Of a DNA stretch of 64,000 bases, positions 40,101 to 51,079 are shown in pieces. Position 1 is the first letter of the stretch. Every line of letters begins with the position of its first letter. Origin of the DNA: Lingula anatina (taxonomy: Eukaryota > Brachiopoda > Lingulata > Lingulida > Lingulidae); the NCBI RefSeq assembly GCF_001039355.2, contig NW_019775968.1:1055449-1119448 (forward strand), read 5' to 3'. The position numbers and the translations under genes were made by a program. The notes beneath the pieces were generated by a model. The model was given only the letters and a program-made list of their open reading frames with translations. It was not told the origin of the DNA and made no database searches.

Positions 40101-41957
40101 GACTATTTCTGGTAGTTTTGCTGTGGCTTAACTCGTTCATTTGTGGCATTGATTAAAACAACGCGTTAAGCCGTAGCAGTAGATTGAGAACCATAGTTAC
40201 AATGCTTATCTTCTTAGAAAATTTAATTCGTGACACTCCGTTACAAACGATTTTCTTTAACTACCTCGGTTCACCATGCAATAACACTAATGACTCGGCA
40301 TTTAACATCTATTTCCACAATATAGGATATTAAGATAAATGCCTGATTGAATTAAAATAGGATTTTATCAATGGTTTTGTCACGTTTTATCTGAAGCCGA
40401 GTGAAGGCTCAATACTAACAATTTTGAAGTGATTGCTAAGGCGGAGCTGAAACTAAGACTTCAGGAAGAAGGGCGGTAAGGCACACGTGGGGGGTAGTGA
40501 GAAGAGGAAATGAATTGGCACGTTTACTTTTTTTTTTTGAAAACTATTTGTTTCTTCCTTTAATGGTATCCTTCGTGGGATTTTCCGCCAAATCGAATTT
40601 TCATTAAGAATATGATTTCTCCTACTCAGGAAATCATTGCTTGATCCTCCTTACATTCGGATTTTCAATAGAATAATTTAATTCTACAGTAAAAGTTTCC
40701 CGAACGTATATCATGTTGATGTTTTATACCAATTTTAATTGAAAATTTTATATTCTATATGTTTCCCGTAACGTTGAGACCACCATGTCTTCCTAGATAT
40801 TTTAGAAAGGAGTATCGAGGCACTTTCATTTGAGAGGTTTCATCGTTTTTAATGGGAAGATAAGTAGCTTTTGCAGGACAGGTACACATAGAAACGATAA
40901 CCTTAAACAGTCTCAAACGCGAATTGTATACCTTTAGCTACCAGGCCTGACCCATTCTTGCTTTGGTGCTCAATTTTGTTCTAATTATAAATGTTTAAAT
41001 ACAAATAATTTGATTGTTTTTAATAAGATTAGATTTAGATTTTTTAAATGACATTTTAACTTCTGGTCAGTCTTGAGGAATTAAAACAAAAAAATTTCAC
41101 TTTAAGGGAACAAACCACCCAGCATCTTGACTGAGTTAAGAATGCTTTTAGTTCTTTCAGTTTGGAAATTCAATAAAGCAGAAATCGACCAGATTATTGA
41201 ATTGTGTCTGATGATATATTTATATCCTTCTGTGATGAGGTTCAATTAAATTAGAAGTTGCAAGTTCCATTGTGCCTAGAACGGTTTTTTCGTTTTCCTA
41301 TCGGAAATCAAACCATTAGACTACTTTATCTCACACAACTATATGTACAAGGCGATATACTCGCTAGAGGCCTGGGCTAATATCTACTTATGGCCATTCT
41401 ATTAAATAGTATGGCACTAACCTGGAAGCTCACATATTAGGGGATGCATGTCCCAAAGCCTGATAAGGTTGGGAATTACGCCAACGTGTGGGAAGGATGG
41501 CACATGGGGAAAGCACTTTATTTGAACATATGAAAAAAGATGCAAGTGGATAATTACACTACCCCTTCAGTGGCCTCCCCTCATTAATTATGACGTGAAT
41601 GCATCACATAGCAACCATGTAGTACCAGGGCTGTGATTCGATGTGTCTTGGAGAGTCTGTCCTCACCCGGCACTGACTTCCATAAGGTTGGATTTAAAGG
41701 CATAAATAAACGGTGTTACTTCGTGTGTCTCGCAGTCCTACACCACCCAGCCGGTGAAAACATCTGCCGTGACTGCCAGGGACTTATTTCCACTTATTGG
41801 ACACGGGGAATCAACAGTTTGGACAATGTCACCTATTACATTCTTGTGGCGGAAAATTATCGCTGGTAGGCCGAGTAAATAGTTATATGATTTTTTGCTA
41901 CCTTGTACATAGATTTACAGTGCATTGGTTGACTTGCTGACATATACTCGTGCTGAC

Positions 41958-42003
41958 GTGTGTGTGTGTGTGTGTGTGTGCGTGTGTGTGTGTGTGTGTG
42001 TGT
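41958..42003. repeat. GT microsatellite
   Basis: GT run with a single CG interruption. Confidence 0.95.
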
Positions 42004-42912
42004 TTGCCTCATGGTTTTATTGAAATGTATTAGCTTTTCCCGGTTTGGCACCCTTTTAACGTTCATGAAGTAATGGTGCAATACATTTGCTTTTATAGAA
42101 ATCAGTTGTGGTTTTGCAAATTGTCTTTTAAAACTGGGCATTTGTCGAAATTTACCCTGCATATCTAGACTTTTCGTTCGCTTCCCACGAAGTATTCGGT
42201 CTTAAAAGTATCATTTTGTTGAAATATTAATATTCACGAGAAATTATACGCGTCATTGCGTTTTCCTTGCATTAACCGAAAACGGATGTTCTGTAGTATT
42301 GCTTGAATTCGAGCTCTTTTCCGGAAATAAGAATCCTACATTTTCATCAAATGCTCATTCATAAATAAAGCAGGTGTAAGAATTGCACAACTGACACTCT
42401 ACACAACCAGGCATGGTTTTACTTCAACGATCTGTGATCAGATAGGCGTACACAAAACAGTTCTTCTTAATAGAGATCAATTGAGAGAACAAAAGTTCAA
42501 ATCAAGATGTGTGTGAGTGTGTCGCTCTTTTTTTCTTTCTTTTTTTTTTTTGCGATTTAAGAAAGACGAACAAAAAGTGTTTTTATTGAAGAAATGCGAA
42601 GACCATCGAGCCACGACGGCGCATGAAGGGTCAACGTAAACTGGTCATTTGATATTTAAAAGTAAACTTAGCTACAATCGATTATGTGTCGCTTATGTGT
42701 TAATTAATGTACTTACGATATTAAAGAATGTTTACTATACGCCATAAACTACAACCCAAATGACCATACTAGGGTTTGAGCACCGCGACGCTCTGGGCAG
42801 ATGACAGTAGTGTACCCGGCACAAGCGCCCCTAATCTTACATTTCGAAAAAAAAAATAGAACGGATGAATAGCCTGATATGTTTTGCAGAAGGACATTTA
42901 TTTTCTTTTATT

Positions 42913-42914
<2 letters not shown>

Positions 42915-42950
<36 letters not shown>

Positions 42951-42951
42951 C

Positions 42952-42982
<31 letters not shown>
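42915..42982. repeat. GT microsatellite
   Basis: GT run interrupted by three GC units near its middle. Confidence 0.95.
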
Positions 42983-42986
<4 letters not shown>

Positions 42987-44858
42987 ATAAAATATTTAAA
43001 TTAAAGGTTAATCTCGGTGATTTTGACGGTTTGAAGAATCACCAATAAAGATCTTTTCCTTTTTACCGTAACTACAGTGTGTAAATTTTACTAATTTTTT
43101 TCAGTGACATTCATAAAAATGACGCAGAAAAATCTTTCAACACGCTGATATATCAGTTAGAATAAATTTGCTGCGATCTAGATGCTGGCCAGAAAAAAAA
43201 CGATAATGACTGGTGACTTATAACAATAATATATTGGTGGAGGTTATAGATCAGTGTTGGATGTCTTTACATGTGTATGTGAGCCGCATGGTTTTGTAGG
43301 ATAAAAGCAATATCGTGTATCATTTCCCTCTGTTGAATTTGTGAAACGTGTGACCTTATCTTCTTAGGTTAGATTAGGTTATTATTTTTAGATAGTCAAT
43401 ATTGTAACAACCTTCCCCATGAATTACGATTCCCCAGCGAGACAGCAATAATCCTCTTCTACCTACCAGAGGTGTTGAAAAGAATATGCTCCACGCATGA
43501 CAATTTAAGCAAATTTAAACCAAATCTGCTTTACATTAAAGTTGCTGTATAGTGCTGCAATGTTACAATACTGCAGCTATCACGGAGGAAAGAGATGACA
43601 ACTGAGGTAAAGCCAAAATGATGCGTGCAAATTGTCTTCCCACACAGATTGTGAAAATATTTCCCTTGCGACTGTGTAGCATGATGGCTGATACATTCAT
43701 TCCAGATTTAGGTATTTTGGCACTTTTTTCTTTATCATATGTTGCAATAAACGTCTGGTGGTCCAGGGGCCAAGTCAGTAACATATAACTAATGATAACA
43801 TTGACAGTGTTTTATTTGGATGGGTGTATTTTCTACAAAACAAAGAACTTCTAAGAGCTTGCTGCTAGTGAGTGCTGACAATGGTTATTTTCGTGATGAT
43901 TACAATTTTGTAAAAGAGAGCACCCTTTAATAAGATATTTTCGAAGCTCGTTTAAAGATGAACCCAGCACACAAGGCTGGTAACCCGAGCGAAGTTGCCA
44001 ATGTGTTCGAGAGAGAAATGCACACACGGTAAAATGCTTTGATTTTATCTCAGCGTGTGTGTGCATGTATGTGAATCCCAGTGCATATGTATTTTTTCTT
44101 CCTTTCTGGGCGCTAGAAATCGCATGTGCTAGTAAGAATAAAGAACGACTTTCTGTGCTGTATAGTTTGATCTGGCCAAGTTACGATGTCCATCTTCATT
44201 ATTAGAATTACTTACAGTTATTTACTAAAAGGCCAGTTTATGGAAGAGAACAGATTGAATCTCGGGAGTTAATTATCAAACAGTAATTTTACCTAAATGC
44301 TCAGGTTTATCTTTCCATTATGAAATGACACTCATTCATCCATGCTGGTACATGTAATATATTTGTCTTCCCGCCACATGCAGTTAGTAACTACCTAATG
44401 TTTGACTTTCTAAAACACTTGTTAGAAAATTTCATGTGTTTGGCAGCTTTTTATATTACATACTTTTTGTTCAGTTTGACATAAGTAACAATCACAGGTA
44501 TTGTGGCAAACCACGACATCTTAAAAGATGATAATATAGTGGTTTAAACCTTTATTTCTCGTACCGTTTACTATTTTAGTTGTGTTTCTATTGATATTCA
44601 CCAACATACACGCAGCGTAGTTTCAGAGTTTCTTTAAATTAGAACATGCCTGCCGTGTGATAGAACATAAAGCAGGCGTAGCTGGAACAAAACTTTGCTA
44701 ATTTACATAGTTCAAAGAAAAACTTTTTTATCGAAGCTCTTTATTTGAGCGAAAGACGATGTCAGCTTAAATATACGTTGCCAGGATAACCATGAAATGT
44801 TTGTTCAAGACTGCGTGACTGTATTAGGTGTCGGCAATGCATGTCTGGTGTTAAACAG

Positions 44859-44866
44859 TGACGTCA
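44859..44866 (+). promoter_or_regulatory. CRE-type box TGACGTCA upstream of the insulin-like gene
   Basis: A perfect palindromic TGACGTCA lies 167 bases before the chosen ATG, and a TATA-like TTATAAG follows at 44878-44884. Mammalian insulin genes use CREB-type elements; use here is only inferred from position. The same 8-mer also occurs at 48095 and 51072. Confidence 0.4.
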
Positions 44867-45032
44867 GCGGATATTAATTATAAGTGTGTCTTTGCACTGT
44901 TTCGGCAGTATTCATAAACTTCTTGTGGTGGGTGCTACGTAAGCGGAAACACTCTTTGTGACACGCTCTTTACGCAATAATCTTATATTTTGGATAAATA
45001 ATTTGCATATGGTCTTTTCCCTTTCAGTCGCA

Positions 45033-47547
45033 ATGGTAGACAGTCGACAAACTGTGTGCGTTCTCCTATGTTGCATCTGCTGTTTTAACACCGTGTTCGC
45101 TAGCTACAGCAGAGTGTGTACCGGAGACGAACCGGCAAAAGGAATGTGCGGCAAATCTTTATCAACATTACTGGACACAGTGTGCAAAATGTATGGAGGA
45201 TTTCAAGGACCAAGTAAAAGGTCCATCAGAGACAGTAAGTATTAAAACTAACCTAACATCTGTTCTGAAACTAAAAGTCCAACATAAAAAAATATTAACG
45301 CTGTGAGTCTGGTCATGTAAAATAGCATTGAGTGTCATTTATCTGTCACTTCTGTGTTTATTTGATGACGTTTCTGATGCAAATTGTTTTAGAAACTTTC
45401 CTCAAGTAGACATGATATTGGCTGTGATCGCACTTATCAAGCAGCTAGTAAATATTTAATCATCATGCATGTCGTTAGCATAGTCTGTGTATGTATGTAT
45501 GTATGTATGTATGTATGCTCGTTCAGAATAGGATAGAAAAAGGATATAGACACGTGTTCAATACTCATACATGCACCTGCACACTCACTGTATATTGCCC
45601 ATGTTTCATACAAAGCTAACTCCATACAAACACTGGTTCTAACAGTTGATACGAAAACGCTTCTAAATGTAATGTGCGTGGAATGGAAATTGATGGTGAG
45701 AGTTTGTATTATTTCACATTAATCATACTGTCGCTTCATGTTTTGATGAAACGTGCAACTTGATTTAACTAAAAGGATAAAGCCTGTCACACAATATACA
45801 ATATAGAACATTGAAACAGAAATGAAGCTCAGTTTTTACTGTTATTGATTTATTTCGTGGCGAAGAAAGATAAATACTTTTAAGAAAACCTTAACGCTAG
45901 TGCACCGCAATCCATCTTCATGTGCTTCTCGTGACGTTGCACTGTTTCCAAGTCTTCGTCAGTGACGCAGTTATTGCCTTTGCTACTTTAGCGATAGTCC
46001 AGCATTAAGAACTGATGGAAAAGAAAACGCAGGATTCTGCTAAAACAGACAGTTATAAAAGCAAAAATATTCGTATTCTGATAAAGATAAAAGAAAGATT
46101 GATACAATTTTAATATAATTAAACAGATGATAATAAAAGACAAAAACTATCGTAGAAAATATAAATATTGATATAGATTTTAATATAATGTTATTAACAA
46201 ATGTGGATACAGTGTGTATATAGTAACATTTGCCTAGAAATAGCACAGAATGATTAAAATGGTAATGCACCAATTGTATTGTATCGTCATTAATATATCA
46301 TATTGTACAAGGTCATGTACCAGTACAGAAAGAAATTGAATTCAATTGAAAAAAAATTGATTAACAGAAAACGTGCGAATAATGCTTATATTATGAGAAG
46401 TGAAAAGATAATGTAAAACTAATAAACTATTAATCTGTCTTATGATTTGCTTCACCTTTGAGTGGACATAGGCTCCTGCTGTGTAAGCAAAATTACCGGT
46501 CATTACATTCGCTAAACATTGGTTTTCGCAGGTGGACAGCTTGTAAATTGGCTTTATGAAATCAACAATTGCGTACTTCATTAGTTAATGGTTCTGAGTT
46601 CAAAATTACGCAAGATGTGTAAAAAAAAAAATGATCATATATTGATCGATATTCCATGTTACATTATTAGTTGTGCTTTCACAACGCGAGGAGTATTACA
46701 AGCAAATGCGGGCATTTCTAATTGAGTGGATTTACGAATCTCAACAACTATAATTAGTGTTGATTATACGCAGCACACAAGTGCTACCTTCTTCTGCAAC
46801 ATCATTTTATATGTTTTGGGAGTTTGCAGTTGATACTAGATGTATACAGTTTGTTGTCAGACAAATCCTAACATTACCATAGTGTTCAAGACAGCCAATT
46901 ATTTGGCGTGAGTGTTTGTGTATGTGTGTATACAACTCGTAAATTTAATGGCGTACTTCATAAGTGAATGGTTGTGTTTGAATTTACGTAAATTTGTAAT
47001 AATGTTGATCATAAATTGATCCGTTTTTCATATTGTTTTATAAGTTTTTTCACAACCCGAGGAGTATTACACACACACCTGTGTGTGTGTGTGTGTGTGT
47101 GCGTGTGTGTGTGTGTGTGCGCGCGCGCGCGCGTGTGTGTGTGTGTTTAAAGAGAGAGAGAGAGAAAGAGGGAGAGAGAGAGATTACGCTAGTATCGATT
47201 CCAGCTTATCATTTGAAATTAGAAGTCTAAATCCTTCTTGTTTTGTACTTTCAGCAAAACCTGTAGCAATAGGCGTCTTGGAAGAATTAAGGGAAAGTCT
47301 ATTTCAACCTAAAGAACGTGCTTTGTCCTACTTTGGCTTGCGAAAAAGACGCACAGGTAGAACTGGCACTTTAACGTGTGAATGTTGTTACCACTCTTGC
47401 GCCATGACAGAATTGACCCAATACTGTGCAAGTGCCTCTAGGAAAAGGAGTTTAAATCAACTTACTGATCTATACCATCTATACTTCGGAGCAAATAAAG
47501 ACGATGGCAGTGCCCTCCAAGACCTTGGCTTTCAGCCTGCGCTTTAA
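45033..47547 (+). CDS. Insulin-like peptide precursor (2 coding exons, 164 aa)
   Basis: Secreted hormone precursor of the insulin superfamily. Exons 45033-45234 and 47255-47547 join in phase 1 within the C-peptide, the conserved position for insulin genes. Order: signal peptide (1 to about 24), B chain with Cys29, Cys39 and Cys51, KR at 62-63, C-peptide, KRR at 98-100, A chain with CECCYHSC and LTQYC (Cys109, 111, 112, 116, 125), RKR at 130-132, and a 32-residue C-terminal peptide. Eight cysteines instead of six predict a fourth disulfide, the molluscan/annelid pattern. The ATG at 45033 gives a proper signal peptide. A same-frame ATG at 44958 would place 25 extra residues before it, and the CTTTCAG at 45021-45027 looks like an acceptor for a 5' UTR intron. 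The unknown gene downstream is convergent. Confidence 0.93.
45487..45517. repeat. TGTA microsatellite in the insulin intron
   Basis: Seven to eight GTAT units. Confidence 0.9.
46571..46700. repeat. Diverged direct repeat in the insulin intron, copy 1
   Basis: Begins GCGTACTTCATTAGTTAATGG and ends TTTCACAACGCGAGGAGTATTACA. The same ordered blocks recur at 46951-47071. Origin unknown. Confidence 0.65.
46951..47071. repeat. Diverged direct repeat in the insulin intron, copy 2
   Basis: Partner of 46571-46700. It ends with CACAACCCGAGGAGTATTAC directly against the GT microsatellite. Confidence 0.65.
47081..47183. repeat. GT/GC and GA microsatellite before insulin exon 2
   Basis: GT run with a GCGCGC core (47081-47146), then a GA run (47150-47183), ending about 70 bases before the exon acceptor at 47254. 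The frame stays open through it, so naive gene finders may extend the exon upstream. Confidence 0.95.
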
Positions 47548-48125
47548 GAACAGCAGTAGCCTAGCATAAGTAGCTCGTATATTTTCTTATTTTTGGACAG
47601 TTTTCTCATGATCTTATTTGTCTTACGGCATTGTTCATACATGCTTCAATTTGTAAAACACGCATAGTGCACGGTCTGCCCCCTCTTCGATTACCATCAA
47701 AAGTGGAGGTTTGTGATCCAGGTGACTTTCATACACTATAATGCGGACATAGGTGTCCCGCCACGCACAATCCCATTTAAAAAGTGTGTCCAGTGCCAAA
47801 ACATGGTTATTTAAAGAGAATTCCTACTGACTTTTAAAACTTCCATTAGAGAGGCAATGTTTCTATGAAAGCATTTGCTTTGACACCTTTGAACAAAGCA
47901 CGCACCCAGTATTCCCACATCAACAATGCAATGCTGGGCCCTAATAGTGTCACAAGGTATCTGCGGAGATAGCTTAGACTCCCTTTATCCCTATGGTTGC
48001 AATATGATCACTGGAAAATGAAAATGTCTCACATTTCCATCAATTAACGACAGGGACCAAGACAGTTTGCATATCTATCCTTCCTCAGATTGATTGACGT
48101 CAGACCATGTATTCTGCACATTATC

Positions 48126-48145
48126 CAGGTCCGTAGGCTGCGGAG

Positions 48146-48180
<35 letters not shown>

Positions 48181-48333
48181 GGGGGGGGGCAAATAGTGAT
48201 AGCTTTTGCCTTTCTTTTCTCCTAGGCCATCATAAGTATTTTTGTTTTCTCTAGTTAACGCCTAGATAAAAGGCTTAGATGCATTATTGGCTTTCAACAA
48301 CTGCCGCAAGCATTTTCTCAGCCTACGGTCCTG
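48126..48333. mobile_element. Short terminal-inverted-repeat element, CAGG-CCGTAG family
   Basis: Left end CAGGTCCGTAGGCTGCGG; right end is the reverse complement of CAGGACCGTAGGCTGA. The interior has a long T run and a G run (48151-48189). Same end family as 17760-17908. It lies in the 3' flank of the insulin gene, upstream of the AATAAA candidates at 48492 and 48586, so it may be transcribed in a long 3' UTR. Confidence 0.65.
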
Positions 48334-48491
48334 ATTTCATGTTTCAATTTTGATACTGTAGAAAATGAAAAAATTCCTTCGTGCTGTCAATATTTCATTT
48401 AATTGGAAAAAAAACTAAATTGTTCTCGATGTAGGAAAACAGAGCTGCAACATCATTAGTTCTTTCACAATGTCCATGTTTTGCACTTTGC

Positions 48492-48497
48492 AATAAA
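48492..48497 (+). terminator. Possible insulin-gene polyadenylation signal
   Basis: First clear AATAAA seen downstream of the stop, about 945 bases away; another is at 48586-48591. A nearer variant signal cannot be excluded. Confidence 0.35.
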
Positions 48498-48868
48498 ATT
48501 AACTTGGTTTCTAAATTATATAGGGCGCTGGTAAAAAAAATAAACATGTCGTACCACTCCCTAAACTATGTGGTGGCTGCACTCTAATAAAAGCTATGAA
48601 ATACTACATCAAGCGTTTGTTTCTCTCTTCGTGTTTGCTCTAATAATGATAATTTCATATTGAACCTTCATTTCTTAGGTTTCCCTTTTTTCTAAACTAA
48701 GCTTAATTGTTAAAAACAGACACATTTATCATCGATTTCATTACTTTCGTGTACATCTACCTTACAGAATCTGCGAACAAAAACCATTTTTCATTTTATT
48801 TGAACCTAGCCGTTCTTTCAACTTAGGTAGTTGAACACCTTTTAACAAACTTTCTCAATCTGATTACA

Positions 48869-48874
48869 TTTATT
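48869..48874 (-). terminator. Polyadenylation signal of the uncharacterised minus-strand gene
   Basis: AATAAA on the minus strand, 55 bases past the stop codon. Confidence 0.5.
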
Positions 48875-48928
48875 GTCGTTAGTTCAAACTGTTCTTAACA
48901 TAAGAAACACCACGCCAGCGAAGAACAT

Positions 48929-49735
48929 CTAATCGAATTCCTTTTTAAGGTCTAGCTTGGAATCACAGTAATCCTCCGGATCGCTGTCTGGCTTGTCCTT
49001 CGGCTTGCCCTCTGTCTTTGGATGCTCAGTTTCCACACCTACCGCATTCTCTCTGCTGGTTGCCAAACCTTTGTGGAGGCGGAAAGTCGGAGGCAGTAAC
49101 TCGTCTCCAGTCGAAACCTAAGAAGATTAAATATTCAAAATTATATTTCACACAATTGCAAAAAAATAAATAAATAAAATAAATAAATAAATAAAATAAA
49201 TAAATAAATAAATAAATAAATAAAATAAAAAATAATAATAATAAATAAATAAGATAAAATAATCAATAATAATAAAAAATAGGAATATTGTGTTTCGATA
49301 AAAAAACATGTTTTATAGTAAACATTATCAAATTCATTCAAAAATCATCACACAAAAAAATCTCCTTGAAGATGTCACAAAATCTAATGGGCAGATGGAG
49401 ATGTTAGTTCAAAGATAATTACAAAAAGGTATTTCAATAAACGTTTAGATTTCACAAAACCTAATGAGCAATTCCACGTGTAAACTTTTAAGGGAACACT
49501 TTAGTAAATGGATGCCGAAATTAGATGTTTGGTGGTCACTTGAATGATAGCCTTCTTCCACCCTCTGCCCACTTGACTGTTACATTTGCAATCCGAATTT
49601 GACAACCACTCATACCATTAAGGTCACATAAGAACATTCTGAAAAAGGAGTGTCTGAATTCATAACGTTCGAGCTTTGGTCAGATTTTGTAATCATTAGA
49701 AACTGTCCAGTTGAGACAGCGTGAAGGTGATTAAA

Positions 49736-49778
<43 letters not shown>

Positions 49779-51028
49779 GTATATATAATGTATATAATGT
49801 GTGTGTGTGTGTGTGTGTGTAGTATAAATATATATTAATATATTTTTGCATACATATTCGCACAGTTCCTTTTCTTCCTTGTCAAGTAGAGGTGATACTG
49901 ATCGACGCAGACTGTTTGCACCACGTGTTTTGGTGCTAAGCGGATGTTTCGCATCGGTGCTACCAATCGAATCAGGCTTGAGGTGACGTAGAAATTTAGG
50001 TCTTGTCGTCAAGATATCCTCAACCTCGCTATCTGACGTATACTCTGACGACTGGTTTCATTTTAAATTAATTTTGAAAGAGAAAAAAAAGCAAAATATA
50101 TCATAAACTAAACAACAGACTCTATCATTATAATCAATCTCTTTATAATAAATCATCCTATTTGAAACTGTGATATGATAATATTCGTAATAAAATAAAT
50201 AAATAAAAGATATGAGGTGAAATACAACGACAAATCAATGATAACAAGAACCCCATAGTTGCTTACATCCGGATCTGACCCGCTATTATTAGCTCTATGA
50301 AGACGCAACTTTATTTTCCGGACTGTCTTTTTTTCCGCCCAAGTTTGGGGCTCTTTGGCTTCGACTCGGGTTGGAACATAAGCGTCTTCAGGAAGAGGAG
50401 GTAATACCGATCCCGAGCCTGAATGAATTAAATCAAAAGATGATACCAGGCTTACAGAGCAATCTGGGCTTAAATTATCTGGGAATTTTTCGGTGAATTT
50501 TTGTTCAGGCGAGGATGACACTGGGGATTGTTCACGGCTTCCTTGCATTTTTGAAAGAGCTGCTATCCTTGGACTTGCAGGACGATTGTATAAATAACGA
50601 TATTTTCCAGTTTCACACGAACCCGTACATTGACAAGTTCCTACACGCTGATGTGCGTCTGAATTCTGGACATCTGAATACAAAGATGTAAAATGTTCAA
50701 AATCCACTGCTTCTCTTAAATGTTCGTCGTTTTCAAACGCATCTTTATATGAAGAGTATCCGCAGGACTTTGCAACTGAATTTGCAACAAACTTGCTTGT
50801 TTCAACCAATGAGCTTGCTACTTCATTTATAGAATCCAGCTCAGACTTTGCCTGCTGATACAACTCTTTTATTGTCTGTACCTTCTGATAGGCCGATTTT
50901 GCCCTCTCCTTTGCATTTTTTGCATCTGTTAGGATTTCTTCAACATTTTTGAACAGAGTTACCGTTGTTGACCTCCCCTCTAAGCTATCCTGGTCAAAGG
51001 TAGACTGCGGTGCTTTCTTTTTGTGCAT
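48929..51028 (-). CDS. Uncharacterised three-exon protein, 382 aa
   Basis: I do not recognise the family. Exons in transcript order: 51028-50267, 50051-49854, 49117-48929. Both introns are GT-AG and phase 0, and each exon is a whole number of codons (254, 66, 63 with stop). The N-terminal part (about residues 24-75) is an Ala/Lys/Glu-rich helix likely to form a coiled coil. Next come a small Cys cluster, CQCTGSC, near residue 133, a long Ser/Pro-rich region predicted disordered, a basic stretch KKTVRKIKLRLHR near 233-245, an acidic Ser-rich patch, and a Lys/Glu/Asp-rich tail. There is no signal peptide or membrane segment, so it is probably intracellular. A two-codon upstream frame overlaps its start. 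An AATAAA on the minus strand at 48874-48869 follows the stop by 55 bases. The gene is convergent with the insulin gene. Confidence 0.8.
49161..49280. repeat. TAAA-type microsatellite
   Basis: TAAA/AATA repeats in the second intron of the minus-strand gene, starting about 45 bases from the exon 3 acceptor. Confidence 0.9.
49744..49820. repeat. AT and GT microsatellites
   Basis: An AT run, short TATAATG units, then a GT run, just inside the second intron of the minus-strand gene, 33 bases from the exon 2 donor. Confidence 0.95.
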
Positions 51029-51036
51029 TACTGCAT
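51028..51036 (-). promoter_or_regulatory. Two-codon upstream open reading frame overlapping the start
   Basis: On the minus strand ATG CAG TAA (51036-51028) ends in the overlap TAATG with the main start codon. Such termination-restart overlaps can reduce or regulate main-frame translation; whether this one acts that way is inference. Confidence 0.4.
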
Positions 51037-51071
51037 GGCTCAGTTGCTGCGTTTCTGAATCCTTCCGGCTT

Positions 51072-51079
51072 TGACGTCA
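51072..51079. promoter_or_regulatory. CRE-type box TGACGTCA upstream of the minus-strand gene
   Basis: Palindromic TGACGTCA 44 bases upstream of the start codon at 51028; a half site, TATGACGTA, follows at about 51094-51102. Promoter role is inferred from position only. Confidence 0.4.

Larger units (their letters stand above)
37151..44850. other. Intergenic region upstream of the insulin gene
   Basis: No gene seen. Contains GT microsatellites at 41958-42003 and 42915-42982. The reading frames are short and lack domains or splice support. Confidence 0.5.

Noticed and set aside
47083-47254. Extension of insulin exon 2 upstream through the GT/GA repeat
   Set aside because: The repeat only happens to be open. 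The acceptor TTTCAG at 47249-47254 with phase 1 fits the insulin gene structure.
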